Shown: positions 1 to 12,642, numbered from the stretch's first letter. The stretch: DNA of 64,000 bases from Pycnopodia helianthoides (GCA_032158295.1 CM063254.1:4503538-4567537), one strand, 5' to 3'. Notes: a model not told the origin generated them from the letters alone. Numbers and translations: made by a program.

Positions 1-167
1 TGATGCACTCTCAAAGGCACTTGCTTTTACTTCACAGCATGTGAATCACATGCTTGTGGTGAAACCAAAACGTGCACATTGTTACAAAACCCCCTCAAGT
101 CAGCTGCTGGAAAAATAAAGTGTATCGAAGTTCATTAAACAGCCTGCATTAATATCTGAGGACAAGT

Positions 168-192
168 TGTGTGTGTGTGTGGGGGGGGGGGG
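168..192. repeat. (GT)n followed by G12
   Basis: A short GT microsatellite runs directly into a G homopolymer. The same GT-then-G arrangement occurs at about 34408-34432. Confidence 0.8.
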
Positions 193-658
193 TAGGGTTG
201 ATCAATGTGGCCGGATGTCTGTGAAAAGTCAACAATCTTATTAGGATGAGAGGAGTTGGGAATAATATTAAATTAATGAGGGGGGCTGTTTGAGTGAGAA
301 GCATACATGTGTATATGACAAAGTAGTAAGGGAGGTGGCGTAGAAAATTAAAGGATTTCTTTTATGGGGGGATGTGGACAGAAATGTACTCTTATTTAAA
401 CGGATCATGGGGGTTTGTCTTCAGTCTAGGGTGCCTGAAGGGTCACAATTTTCTGTGCTTGGGACGGGTTAATGTTCAAGAACATAAAGCCTCCGTTTAT
501 GGTAGGAATTCTTGCGTTTGCAGAAACATGCATGTACTTTGCAGCGTGCAGGACTTGAGCATGCATCCTGTTCAGGTTACTGTAACTAGTTTTATCTACC
601 GACTGGCTCATGACATCCTGTCTCTCTGTCTTGTCATCGAAAGTAAAGAGAAGGTTAA

Positions 659-1030
659 AGGCAAAGTGTTTTTTTTTTTTAACCGTTCAATTGATTTAAT
701 CCTACATAAATGTAGATATATACAATAAAACTAACCTGTAAAAAATTCATTTCAAAAGGTGGTAGCGTTTTTGAGATATCGCCCAAAATCTGGTGCGGTT
801 ATATCCACGCATGAAGAATAATCCCTTAAAGGGAATGCACAATCTGAGAAACGTTTCTCAGATTCAAATTTTGGGGGATAAAAACTGACATCTTTTTCCA
901 CATCCACATTATTTTGAACTGAAATATTTCTCAAAATGCTTTATACTATCGAAAGTTGCTGTACTTCTAACCAAGTAACCTTTTATTGCCATAATTTTTT
1001 TATAGTGATTACCGATCGTATACCTTCCCT
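659..1030. mobile_element. TTAA-flanked MITE, family A (diverged copy)
   Basis: It is bounded by TTAA at 655-658 and 1031-1034, with AGGCAAAG... and ...ATACCTTCCCT ends. The interior matches other family A copies: a CTGAGAAACGTTTCTCAG hairpin near 846, then 'CTCAAAATGCTTTATACTATC', then 'ACCAAGTAA'. Related copies lie at 18069, 18670, 35064 and 42617. It is non-coding and more diverged than those. Confidence 0.55.
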
Positions 1031-1040
1031 TTAACACCCT

Positions 1041-3450
1041 GTAATGATCCAAACTGAATTTTTTGTTTTTTCGGCCAACACTCCATCAGGGGAGAACAAC
1101 AGCCGCATGCCCAATTTGTTGTGCTGTTTGTTTGTTTTTTTGGGGGGGGGGTTGTCTTACATACTTATAATAAGTAATGAGTCACAAGCATTCACATTGT
1201 CTTCCTCCCATGAGCACGTAGCTCCTTTTGACTATCACCCCATCTTAAAAACACTCGCATCCTCAAGGGTCTGCTCTAAAGGTTGTGTAGTCTCGCACAT
1301 GGCATGTTGTCCCTCTTCTTTCACTACATTAACCTCGTATTCTGCACTTTTTTCCCCTCCGTCCAAGAATTGGCCAGTTGCCACGGTGATACTGATAGCT
1401 TCGACACTCTTGCGAGTCCCTCCTTTGCACCATTCAGGTGGACTGCACTTCTGTTGTTTTGCAAGGTGGGTCTTGAGAGTGGAGAGGAACTGGACTGAAA
1501 GAATTCTGATTAGTCTATGTGATTGTATTTCCAAGAGGGGTCTCATCTGGTTTTGTAAGAGAAAATTCTCACATTTCGGTATCTAGGTTAAATCTTGTCT
1601 TTCACAGAAGTTGAAAGTCGTCTGTTTGAGAAAGCAATTTGAGAAAATGAAAGTTGAAACCCTACAGACTGTATTATGCTGAAAATTATCCCGTAGTACA
1701 TGCTATTGTGCTAACTCATTTCTCAAGTGTGGTGATTTTTGTTTATGTTTATTTATTCAGTTTAGGAATTTTGAAGAGAAAACTGTCGGTGTGAAGAACA
1801 TGACTGGTTTATTCATTGAAATGTCTAATAGAATTGTAGTTGTCCTCTATAGATCACCTTACAGATTTGGGCGAGCAAATTTACATAAATAAAGAAAAAA
1901 AATACTCTTTGATCGGTTAAGAATGATATGTCTTGTGTATGTATGAGTTTGGCATCGATTCACCAGATAGCAGCATCATGTTCAATTCTAATGTCTGTAT
2001 TCATTGAATTTTTGTTTTTGATTTGTATTTTTTATTGAAGTCTGCAGACAGACTTGGGGGGGGGAGTTGCTGTTTATTTTAAAACACGGAGTGTATTAGT
2101 TGTAATCGTTATTCCTGTGGGTGAGTCCGACTGCAGAAAAATCCAGATTTGTTTTGTTAATTTCACCTGATGTAAGCAATTCAGTTTGATGTAAGAAGCT
2201 TTGATAGTGCACGCTGTTTGTTATTTGCTCACGATGGAGCGAAAGACGTAACGCAATCACGTCAACACGCTGTACGTTGATACCATCGGGGTCTCGACGG
2301 AGTATTTGTGTGCGGCCCCGCAGTTGTCATACAAGAGCGGCGAAATTTCTATCCATTGAAAACAAAGGAGAGAAACTATCCTCCTTAGCAACCGACGGAT
2401 TGTTCTCCTGGATTCAATTTGACTTAATGGCAGAGTTATCCAATAGGCACGAGGGCATGAGAAGTGACGAGGGAAAATAGCCACTTAATTTCATAATGGA
2501 GCGCAACGTCTTTTTTTATTGCTTTACAGATGTTGTGGTGGAGACCGGTGCACTTTGTGAATAGACGGAATACAATGTAATTGTTCTCGTCTTCGAATCA
2601 GTAGAGTACAATCCTGGGGGGGGGGTCGGCTAATGGTTTCTTACGCAATGGAAAATGTATATGAACTATTGATGTTTTCTCATGAGCTCCTCACGACTTT
2701 GTAAGCTATTTCAGTTTTTTTGTTTATATTATTAGTTTTTTTTTACAAACATACTCTATTTGTGTTCTAATGATCATGACATGTTTTTTTTCCATCTATG
2801 TTCATATTTTATGAGCTGTTCACGAGATGTGGACAGAGAGTCACTTCTGGAAATGGAAACTTAATATTTAATGTCTTCTTTTAGTTTATCAGAGTTGAGA
2901 GGGGTGGTAAATACTTGCTTTGTTTTTCCCCCTCTGGGTAAAAGTGGATAATCAGTTGGGATGTTTCAGGTTCTAACAAATCTTTTCAAAGCTTCTCAGA
3001 AAGATTGATTGATTGTTTATTTAAAGGAAAGACGGTGCATACTGTGGAGAGTGTGCACATGGCAATTTATTCAGGAATGATATTTTTCCTAATTTAATCT
3101 GATTTCCGATTTTGTCTACAACCTCAGAAAAATCTGAACGTTTTTTTATTAAATACCCATAAAAGTCTGTAAAAGCCTATTTTGTCAGGCCTTTTAATCA
3201 ATAAAATTGTCCTACTTTTTCCTCAGGACCAAAAATCATGCCTGTTTATTAAAAAAATATATAATTTAAAATGGGCTTTCTGTACAGGTATATATATTGC
3301 AAAGCAGTATATTTGGGGTAGGTTTTTGGAAATCTGTGCCTGTTTTGCAAAATTCTCTGTTCTTCCTTTTATTTAATCTTTCTTCCATAATACTCCGAAA
3401 TGCAAACAGTTTATTGTATAGCAAGTAACTATTCCTTGTAAAGTTGTGTG
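1041..3450. other. no gene seen
   Basis: This is AT-rich sequence with isolated G runs (about 1141-1150, 2055-2063, 2616-2625). The longest open frame (1044-1586, 180 codons) has no recognisable domain and unbiased codon use. Nothing else could be supported. Confidence 0.6.
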
Positions 3451-3495
3451 TAAATCTCTTCTGGGAGGAGTGTTGGCTTAGAAAGGAACCATTGG
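3451..3495. repeat. single diverged inverted unit of the 44-bp histone-hairpin repeat
   Basis: AAATCTCTTCTGGGAGGAGT then GTTGGCTT is the complement of AGCCAACACTCCTCC(C)-AAGAGATT found in the 63.6-kb array. The stem-loop is degraded (GGCTTAGAAAGGAACC). Confidence 0.55.
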
Positions 3496-3589
3496 TAAAG
3501 TCTCGATGTTTCAAACAGTATGTGTTTCTATTTTGACTAACTTTTCTAAAAACCAAATGACTTCTATGGTGAGATTTGTTTAGCTCCCT

Positions 3590-3768
3590 TCCCAGTGTTG
3601 TAGGCTTTCCCCGATCAGGGTTGTAGGCTTTTCCCAAGGGGGTTGTAGGCTTTCCCCAATCAGGGTTATAGATAGGTTTTCCCTTCCCAATATTGTAGGC
3701 TTTCCCGAATCAGGGTTATAGTATAGGTTTCCCTTCCATGTTGTAGGCTTTCCCCAATCAGGGTTATA
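3590..3768. repeat. short tandem array, GTTGTAGGCTTTCCCC unit
   Basis: At least five units of (G)TTGTAGGCTTTCCCC(A/G)ATCAGGGTT, some with a TATAGATAGGTTTTCCCTTCC spacer, are arranged head to tail at irregular 25-55-bp spacing. Confidence 0.8.
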
Positions 3769-4533
3769 ACTAGACATCACATAGTGTAAAGTCGGCCATC
3801 TTAACAGGCAATTTTTTGTGCACAACTATAATGCGTTATGTGTGGCTACCAAGGAAATTCCTGGTGTGATTGGTCAATAAACTGCGTAGAGAAATTGTAG
3901 AGCATTCTATACGCAGCCCAAAGCCAAAACCGAAGTTGCGCGTAAACAGGGTGTCCACTGGGAACCATCCACAGAGGTGGCTGCGACATTGCATGTAAAG
4001 ATGCCAGATCCTGCGTTCCTTCCCTCTTGAGGATCTTTCTAAATATTATCCTAATCCCGTTATCGCTCATTTATCGCTGACTGCTCTCGCAAAGGTCACT
4101 CTGATGCCGTCGTCAAAACATCGGATCGGCATAAAGAAACAAAGCTGCAGTGGATTTTTTTAGGCAACACTCTCCCCTCTACCTCTTTGGGGCTATAGGA
4201 ATGGATTACACCTCTGGGTAGATCAGGCATTTTGTATTCCCTCTTGTCATTCTATGCTGCAGTGAAAACAGTATACACTGAAAAACATGCCTAAGCCTTT
4301 TCCTCCTGGGATTAAACTAGCTCATCTAGCTCATCCAAGTTTTTAAAAAGATTACCAAAAACACACAAGTTTCTTTACGAAAACATTCAGAATTGGCAGT
4401 GATTGAGAGAAACAAATTGATCGGTTTTAATCTGAAAGCTTGAGTTTTTTTGCCAGAACTCCGCAGAGAAATATGAATGCATGAATTACCAGAAAGAGAT
4501 CCATGGAAAGGAGATTTGTATAAAACAATTTTA

Positions 4534-4572
4534 GTCCAGTCAGTTTCCCTCGTGGTTTATTACTTGCTATTT
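4534..4572 (+). mobile_element. SINE tail fragment
   Basis: CCAGTCAGTTTCCCTCGTGG followed by TTTATTACTTGCTAT is the 3' tail of the SINE at 6074, without the tRNA-related part. Confidence 0.6.
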
Positions 4573-4738
4573 GTATAAAAACAAGTGCAATGTGAACATG
4601 CGCAACATCCATGACAATACCTTTAAAAAAAAACATCTTCATTATTTCTTCATGAATACGACCTTTAAATGTTTACGCTATGGTTTTTCTGGGTTTGGGT
4701 ATTCCCTCATTGCTTGAAAAGTCAAACTTACACCACAA

Positions 4739-4901
4739 TGGACCTTATGCATTGACGTCATCACGGCGCCATCTTAGAGGTAAAAAGACGACGTAACAAT
4801 GGAAAATGCACGTCTCTTAGAATCGGCCAATGAGTAATCTTCATTTTGACGTCTAGCCGAGGGCCCCCCACTCAAATGGCGTCAGGTGCATAAGGTCTAT
4901 T
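4739..4901. mobile_element. 163-bp MITE (ATGGACCTTATGCA TIR)
   Basis: The left end ATGGACCTTATGCATTGACG and the right end complement ATAGACCTTATGCACCTGAC form inverted termini. GACGTCA and TGACGTC words repeat inside. It is GC-richer than its surroundings and non-coding. Confidence 0.65.
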
Positions 4902-4909
4902 ACATGTGC

Positions 4910-6060
4910 ACCTTTCCCACCCCACCTAAAGTCCACCCAGTGCCTCTTGCCATCCCCCCACCCTCATTCCCCCCCCCCTCTGAAATTGATCAGTGACCTT
5001 CGTTAGGACTTACCCCCCCCCCCTGTAAGCCACGTAGGTCATTGACCAAGAACATTCAACCATACTCTAACAACACTATTCATAAGAAATGTTTGCCTTT
5101 TTTATATGGTTTTTGTGTCATCTTATTGAATTCCATGTTTTCTTTCTTGGAGGAAAAAAAATGTATTTAAAAGCAACTGAAAATTCCCAATGAAAATTTG
5201 ATTAAACATACAAGACAGAAAAATAAAATACATCGACTGATTTTGTTTTCAATTAAATAAGGTGATTTTAATATTGACAGTATAAAGCCCTTTACCCCCC
5301 CCCCCCCCCTTCTTCCTCTCTTCATGCTCTCACTTTGGAAGTATTATTAAACTCGCCAGTGATAAAATATTGGGCATTGTTACATCCCCCCGACAGGAAA
5401 TTAACAGGGTAGCATGAGCCCCAGCACGGCTCGGTCATCTCCAAGACAACTACTGTATCTCTGACAGTTTTTTTTTCTGTTTTTTTTTTTTTCACTTTTT
5501 GTCTTCTTTGTCTGCTCCTCCATCAACACTTCTGTTGATTTAATCATTGAATACCACATGGAAGCACAGAGTGTTTTAGGGGGGGGGGGGTTGTGTTTGC
5601 CAGCCACTTCCCTTTCTGCTTTAAGATCAAGTTCCGTATAGAGAGCTTGCCAAGAAACTGATGCTTATAGCTGTCTCTTTCTCCTTCCTCTTCCTTATTT
5701 CTTGAGGAGGAGCAAAATATGGCTGCAGTATGCAGCCTGCTATTTGTGTGATGTCATCAATCATTGCATCGGCAATTAGCGGTGGAGCACCAGTATGGTA
5801 AACAACACAAAGAGGTGGTGTAAACAAGAATTCCAAGGAGCGTTATTCAGAGACTGGTTACTAAGCCATCTGAGGGGGGGGGGGGGGGAGGGGATATTTA
5901 GTGGGGCACCTCTCTCTAATGAAATTAGTTCTGATGCCAAAATATACACAGCATGCAGAAACTGACAGGGATGTGCATTTAGGATTGACAGTAAAAAAGT
6001 CATAGCATTGGGAAACTTACCTACGCATGAAGCATTTTGAAAAGTGGTGTTAAGCTGTCA
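4910..6060. other. no gene seen; multiple C/G homopolymers
   Basis: C runs lie near 4967, 5012 and 5295, and G runs near 5579 and 5875. No coding or repeat family was recognised. Confidence 0.6.
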
Positions 6061-6073
6061 TGAAGCTGCAAAA

Positions 6074-6338
6074 GATGTATAAAATGATAACTTGGGTGTG
6101 ATGCGTGGCTGTACGGTAGTTGCAGGTTGAATGGATTCTGACTGGCACCCCCGAACAAACATATTGACATAAATAGGGAGAACGCCAACATCAGAACTAG
6201 ATAGCTCAGTTGGTAGAGCGCCGGCACATTCATCCAGAGGATCAAGTACCGCTCTTGTCAAATTGTTCTTCGTTCAATCCAAAATTATCTACCATTTACC
6301 CAGTCAGTTTCCCTTGTGGTTTATTACTTGATATATGA
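6074..6338 (+). mobile_element. SINE-like element with internal tRNA-related module
   Basis: TAGCTCAGTTGG at 6202-6213 (followed by TAGAGCG) is a tRNA A-box and D-arm. The B-box near 6273-6284 is mutated. The tail is ACCCAGTCAGTTTCCCTTGT then GGTTTATTACTTGATA. About 125 bp upstream of the A-box (ACTTGGGTGTGAT... ATTGACATAAATAGGGAGA) are shared with the minus copy at 50906-51160, so the repeated unit starts well before the tRNA-like part. Confidence 0.75.
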
Positions 6339-6513
6339 TAAAAAATAAACATGTCTACACACATTGGCGATTCAGCATTGATTTGTGGGAGACTGAATTA
6401 GAAGAAAATCATGTTTGACAATTGGACTGAAGTAAGTGCTTACGTTTCCAAGGAAATGGCATGCATTAGTAACGTGTTTGTACAATATTTTAACACGTTA
6501 TAAAACTTTATTG

Positions 6514-6697
6514 GCAGCATATTGCGCCACAGCACCTTGTAAACCATTACATTGTGCTATGTAAAGGAATAGGTCTCAAACTTCAAAAAGTAGCTCCACT
6601 ATACCTTGTAGGAAAATACTGACTGTTGAAGCGCCTTGAGCGTCACTGAGTGACGGATATGAGCGCTATATAAGAAGCCACTATTATTATTATTAAC
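6514..6697 (+). mobile_element. two retroelement 3' tails in tandem
   Basis: The first is GCGCCACAGCACCTTGTAAA...GTGCTATGTAAAGG (about 6524-6565). The second is GCGCCTTGAGCGTCACTGAG...GCGCTATATAAGAAG ending in an ATT repeat (6631-6694). The 'cgcCTTG...GCGCTaTATAA + (ATT)n' layout is a common LINE/SINE tail in marine deuterostomes. The second tail recurs nearly unchanged at 38470-38526. Confidence 0.65.
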
Positions 6698-7025
6698 TTC
6701 TCTTGTCTGCCACAGGTAGATGACGTAGTTAGATTAAAAGTCAGTCAGCTCAGAGATGACGGAGTTTCAGGGGTCAATATATTTCTCAGGTCAAAACAAT
6801 ACATGTATATATTTCCAGTGAGTTTTCAGCTTTAGACAATAATAGAATCTAGACAATTATAGACAATCTGTTTTTCTGAATAGTGGAGATTTTAATTACA
6901 TGTTGGGGGCCGGTCTTTCTCTCTCTCTCCTTGTTGGAAATCTTTGAACCACAATACAAAATGATAATGCATAGACAAAATTAAACCATTGTACAATCAC
7001 CAGGTATAATCACTTATAGAGTTAA

Positions 7026-7398
7026 AGGAACATTACAGAATTGTTTTTTGCTAACAAAACAGTTGCTGGCAGTGTAAGCACTTTATGTAATCCACCATAT
7101 ACATAAACTGACAAACCTGTGAAGTTTGAGATCGATCGGCCATCTGGGTCATGAGAAAATAGTGAAAAACCAATTACACATTTGCATTCAAATCATATAG
7201 ATTCAAAGAATGAATAAAACGCTCACTGAGCGATAAACTCCAATCGGAAAATTAGTTTATTCATTTCTCATCAAATATGTCATTTCAGACAGAAATATTT
7301 AAAGGGATGTTTTCTACTATCATCATCATTAGACGTGTAAGTTTTATGTAAATCTGTGATCAAAAAGTTTTTTCTTTTACCAATTCTGTAATGTTCCT
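7026..7398. mobile_element. TTAA-flanked MITE, family B
   Basis: TTAA lies at 7022-7025 and 7399-7402. The terminal inverted repeat is AGGAACATTACAGAATTG and its complement. A central palindrome reads CGCTCACTGAGCG. It is the same element as 43845-44230, in reverse orientation. It is non-coding. Confidence 0.88.
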
Positions 7399-7403
7399 TT
7401 AAC

Positions 7404-8690
7404 AACTTTATTTGCTTATTTTAGGAGTACTCTTTTAAAGAAAGGTGTTTTGTTATTTGTTGTTATTCTTTTTATTTTTCCCTCTGGAGTGAGCAGATAA
7501 AATCCCTGCAAACAAAATATTTCGTTTTTTGTTTTTTAAAATACAATTTGAAAATGGCATTGTCCTGGATGCGCATATCTTTAATTCGCAGGCAGCCCGA
7601 ATCAAAACGCCAAAGACTCACATAGGCTTTGAAGTTGGCCAATGTTTATTTTATAAATGATTAGGATACTTCAGAATAACCTTGAGGGAAAACATCCACA
7701 CGGCGGCGGGCCATTCTGAAACTCCATAAAATAACAGGATCGAATCCACAGAATCCTTGCCAAGAGCAACACTAGCGTGCATCTCTGTAGCTAGCCAATA
7801 GAGGGGGTAATTCAAGTGCAGTCGAGTCTGACTGAGACTGGATCCTCCTATAGCGGCTCATTGGATCCAGCAGTTTGATTCAGAGAAGAGCAAATATTGT
7901 TCTCTGATGCTTATAGCAATACACGTTCAAGTGTAAACTGAATGTAATGAGCTCAAGTAAAAGTAATGCATACATCGAGGGTGCCAGACAGTTTCAGGCA
8001 CACAAAGTACCTTCCTTTTTTTCAAGCAAAAGAAGGTCATGAGCAAGGATAACATGTCTCCTTGAAAAAAATGACTATTACATTTTCTTGCTAGATCTAC
8101 CCTCCAAAACATGTTTTCCCCTTGCCATGCTCATTGTAACTTTTCTATATTGATCACTTGTTATGAATGAGAGAAAACCGATCGCACTTTCTTGCTCAGT
8201 TTTCTTGAAACACAAATTTGCACATTAACAAGAATTGCTTATGCCTTCTTCGAGGCACAAGACAAAATCATCTCTAATACGATTACCATATATTCAGAAT
8301 TTTGAAATCAGTTTATCTTTTTATCAATACTACAGATAGCAACACAATGGTCAAATTACTTGTGACAAAACATCAAGAAATAAGTTAATAAAACCCTTTC
8401 AAGGCTTGTCACATTCAATAGGTAGCGTTCAACATAGCAGCACATTGTCACTGTTTTCACAAACAGCAAATTTGGAAAAATAACATGTTTTTGTAAATCT
8501 GTGTTTTTTCACATTTTAGATGTTCCCATTGCAATCTCAGTTCCATTTGCAATGAACGGCACACTGTTTTGTCTTATAGGTAATCTTGAAGGCTTCTGAA
8601 ATAGTGTCCACCCAATTTGGAAACTCAATAAATTTTTCTATTGTGGCAAAGAATCGCATTTATCTAAGATGATGAAACAGGGTGCACCTC
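7404..8690. other. no gene or repeat recognised
   Basis: Plain AT-rich sequence without a long open frame or obvious inverted repeat. Confidence 0.55.
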
Positions 8691-8699
8691 TACCTCCAT

Positions 8700-9935
8700 C
8701 GTCCCAATCTACCTGTCCAATAAGGACAAATCTTTGTGCACCAGCAGTGCCTACAACAATACAGCTGTACCTATGTAAATCTTTCCCATATCAAATATTT
8801 ATTTGAGAATTTGTGCTTGCCACTGGGCTGAATTTCAGTTCCTCTAGCTGTCTTGTTGACCAGTATTGGCCATCTCCTAACAGTAATGAAGCATCTTTAT
8901 GCATCATCAGTGCTCATAACAATACAGCTGTACCCATCTAAATTTGAAATAACTAAATCTGTCCCATATAAAATATTTATATAAAATATAATATTTGTTC
9001 AAGCGTCTCGTAGTATTGACCAGTATTTGCCACGTTCTAGCCATAATGAAGCATCTTTGTGCATCATCAGTGCTCATAACAATAGAGCTATACCTACGTG
9101 AGTTTCAAATAACGAAACCCACTCTCTCGTAATAATAATATATTCCAGAAATTAGAAAATGAGAAATTGTGCTCACCACCGGGCTAAGTTTCAATTTCAC
9201 TGTCTTGTAGTATTGACTATAGTAATTGCCACCTTCTAACACTAATGAAGCATTTTTATGCATCATCAGTGCTCATAACAATACAGCTGTACCCTTGTAA
9301 ATTTGCAATAACTAAATCTTTCTCATATTAAATATTTATTTGAGAAGTTGTGCTCGCCACTGGGCTAAGTTTCAGTTCCTCTATCTTGTAGTATTGACTA
9401 ATATTCGCCACCTTCTAACAATAATGAAGCAACTTTATGCATCAACAGTGCTCATAACTATACAGCTGTACCCATGTAAATTTGAAATAACTAAATTTTC
9501 CCCATTGTTAAAATATTTATTTGTGAAATAATATTGTGCTTTCCACTGGGGTCGATTTGTTCCACTGTCTTGTAACACCCCTCCCAATCCCAACTACCTT
9601 TGTCCAATAATGAACCGACTTTGTGTGTTAGCAGTACTTTAAAAAACAATACAGCTGTACCAATGCAAATTTCAAATAAATAACCCACTCTCTCGTAATA
9701 ATTTATTCCAGAAATTCTCACTTTCTATTGTGGGTCAATTTGTTCCAGCGTCTCATAGTATTGGCCAGTATTTGCCACGTTCTAGCCATAATGAAGCATC
9801 TTTATGCATCATCAGTGCTCATAACAATACAGCTATACCTATGTGAGTTTCAAATAACGTAACCCACTCTCTCGTAATAATAATATATTCCAGAAATTAT
9901 CACTTTCTAATGTGGGTCAATTTGTTCCAGTGTCT
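8700..9935. repeat. tandem array, ~180-bp unit, about 7 copies, two alternating variants
   Basis: The anchor AATGAAGC (one copy reads AATGAACC) recurs at 8885, 9045, 9244, 9423, 9608 and 9790, spaced 160-199 bp. Each unit also has GTGCTCATAACAATACAGCT, GTACC and then one of two segments. Variant A is AAATTTGAAATAACTAAAT with AAATATTTATTTGAG. Variant B is GAGTTTCAAATAACG with CCCACTCTCTCGTAATAATA and TATTCCAGAAATTA. Array edges are degenerate at about 8700 and 9935. No coding function is apparent. Confidence 0.88.
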
Positions 9936-10759
9936 CGTCGCAGCGTAGCATTAACTATTACACCCAGTATCCCTGCTCTGACCATCCGAGCTGAAGGGAT
10001 CAATACACGTCAGATGCACCAAGCTTTATTATCATTCAGGATTACACACTTGAATATGCAAATCCCAAAACTTGATTTTCCGGGAAAGGGCCACGAGCGG
10101 AGTTACGCTAGCCTGGCACTGCGCCATGCTTTCAGATTTGTTTGGAAAATTGGGTTTAGGAGTAAATACAGTGGTGGCTTTTTTTTTCTCCCCCCCCCAA
10201 ATGCCTTAACAGTGTTTGCTTGTTTTTATTTTATTTTTTGTTTTATTGTTGACATTCAACTTGGAAATAAACATTCCAAAGATCTCAGTGCGGACCGCTT
10301 TAGTGAATTTTGTTTTTATGAATGTTTTGTTTATTTTATCTCCACTTGCAGCTAACCGCTACATAATGATATGAACAAATAAACATCATTGTCAGCAAGA
10401 CTGAATTATGCTAAAAATAATGCCAGAATACTCAAATGTTGTACCAGTATTTTCAGGGAAGGTACAATGTTGACTCTTCTAATTTCAGGAATTTATTTAT
10501 TTTTATTTTTTGGGTCAGTGCAGCAAAGTCGTAACTCAGTTTCAGGGAAATGGGTTTACCATGTAATACTTTTGAAATACACAACTTTAGTTCCACACAC
10601 GGAGGTCATTTTGAATGTAATAACTTTGCTTACTAAAATATCAGAGAATTTCTTCAGAAAGATACAATCATGGAGCTAGACAAAATGTGACTGCAACAGG
10701 TTTTCTATACCTAATACTATACAGCATTTACACTGACAGATGGACAAGAGATGCTTGTT

Positions 10760-11090
10760 AGGCCAAGATAAAAAGAATACCAGTTGATCGTCCAGGTTTT
10801 TTTTAAAAGAGGAGGACGAGGGCCTTTTTATGTTTTATTTTTTATTTCTTTCGAAGGTGGCCGCCAAGCATTTTAATTCAAACTGGCCACCAATTCTTCA
10901 GTTTAACGTCACCACTTACTTTCTGTAGTTACAAGTTCTAAAAGATTGATAAGTTTAATGAAAAATACGCAGAAAACGGGTCTTTTTGAAAAAAAAAAAA
11001 GTAAAAATAAAAAATATTAAAAAAAGGATGCGGCCTCAAAAAAGGATGAGGGAGGGGACGATCAACTGGTATTTTTTGTTTATATGGCCT
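10760..11090. mobile_element. MITE family C variant (shorter, different core)
   Basis: The ends AGGCCAAGATAAAAAGAATA... and ...TATTTTTTGTTTATATGGCCT keep the family C layout: AGGCC, an A-run, a palindromic word (CCAGTTGATCGTCC here, GTTTAGCGTCC there) and purine-rich AAAGGA(G/T)G arms. The core (GTGGCCGCCAAGCATTTT) is unrelated or highly diverged. Confidence 0.7.
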
Positions 11091-11736
11091 TATATTATAG
11101 CCTTGTAGTATCAAATGAACTTTAACTGTACTACAGATATTTTGCCAGGGGCAACATTCCTACATTTTGGGGTGGTTTTTTTTTAAGCGAAGAGTGTATT
11201 GGGTTAGTCTAATAATAGAATAACACTAACAGATGGATATTAAAGGGTTGTCATCTTTTGAAAGAGCACAACTCAAGTAAAGGTCACATTTTTCCTGCCT
11301 CATCGCAAAAACAGAATTGCAGTGAGAGTGGCCTTTTTGTTGTCTGACAAAATAAACTACTTGGGCCTGCTCATCCCTGGATAACCAATTACACCGAGTT
11401 TATTTTCCTTTGACTTGTTTTGCAAATGATCAATAGCCTGACATTATGGTCAACGTTTTTTTAAAAGTTCCCCTGACCTTTGTTGACACTAAAAAAAGTT
11501 CAGCTTGGGTTGGTTAGCGTACGTACGCATGGCATCCAGGCTTATCGCTGTGGATTTAAAAAAAAAGAAAAATTTAGTTGACATAAATACGAGAGCGAGA
11601 AATAGTTTGAACTATGGAGGGAAAACTAGGTGAGTTTATTTTCATTTTTTTAAATTTTGTATTAATTTTTTTGTGTGTGTTTCTGTTCCAAACGAATATC
11701 TACTTGAGCAGTGACTATTTCACTTCTACAGGACGG

Positions 11737-12330
11737 CTTGTCTACTGGTTGTTTCATCTCGTCTTGACGTGGGAAGTTCACTTGTATCTGGCCTTCCATA
11801 TGTCCAACTTTCTCACCTTCAACGCGTACAAAATACTGCTGCTGGTGTGGTCACTTTAACAACAACAAAATACTCTCATCTAACACCCATCCTATTAGAT
11901 CTACATTGGCTCCCAGTATCATCAAGAATCGGACTAATGATGATTGTTTTCAAAGCACTCAGTGGGCAAGCACCATTGTACGTACTTAACATCTGTAGAC
12001 CATTCCCTAACCTTCGATCTGAAAATAAATATCTTTTTCAAGAAGTAAAATCTCATCGCACATGGGGGGACAGATCAATCTCTGTTGTAGTACTACATCT
12101 TTGGAATCAGCTACATGTATTTCCTTCATGATTAAAACCTCAAAAACACAATTGAGTCATTCAGAAAGGCTCTCAAAACTCACCTCATGTCAAAAACATT
12201 TTGCTTTTCTTAACTGATTTTCATTTGGTTCAATTCCCTTTGTTTTCTTGTTTCATTGTTACAGCGCCTTGAGGACCTTTGGTGGTTATGTGCGCTTTAT
12301 AAGTCGTCGTTAATATCATCATTATTGCTT
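11737..12330 (+). mobile_element. LINE (L2/CR1-like) 3' end with decayed reverse-transcriptase C-terminus
   Basis: Translation from about 11756 reads SRLDVGSSLVSGLPYVQLSH and continues LQRVQNTAAGVV...LHWLPVSSRIG...VFKALSGQAPLY...HRTWGDRSISV...LWNQLH. This is the C-terminal tail of L2/CR1-type non-LTR reverse transcriptases, where 'LQ-x-(V/I)QN-x-AA' and 'LHWLPV' are hallmarks. A stop follows LHVFPS at 12129; the expected I-E-S-F-R-K-A-L-K-T-H-L-M segment continues in another frame from about 12150, so there is a frameshift. The 3' end carries the family tail 'CAGCGCCTTGAGGAC...GCGCTTTATAAG' with an ATC/ATT-rich end at about 12264-12325. No 5' part (endonuclease or RT core) is present. It is a dead, 5'-truncated insertion. 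Confidence 0.85.
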
Positions 12331-12642
12331 ATTGTGTATGACCAATGATTAACGTTTTCTAAGGGAAGCCTTCCATGACAGGCAGCCAGCATAACACATT
12401 ATATTTTATCTTGGAACGCCACAGAAATAAGAGAAGGCCTGAGGGTGACAACAACAAAGGGTTAGCAATAGCAGTAGAGGGCGCTTCAAAAATATAAAAA
12501 AGGAATTACGCTGTCTCCGCTTGCAATATTTACTTCCAGGATTGAACAGAAGCTTTTTTCTGAAGGTTACCTTATACAATGGCCTAAGGAAACATTGTAA
12601 GAGGGGGATCTTTGGATTCTTCACAGTACAGCAAGGCACATT

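Noticed and set aside
1044..1586. 180-codon open frame, plus strand
   Set aside because: No domain, signal or codon bias; low-complexity Phe/Leu-rich composition typical of chance frames in T-rich DNA.
6190..6290. functional tRNA gene
   Set aside because: The B-box is mutated and the sequence continues into a known-type SINE tail shared with other copies.
9912..10355. 147-codon plus-strand frame
   Set aside because: It begins inside the 180-bp tandem array and the peptide matches nothing known.
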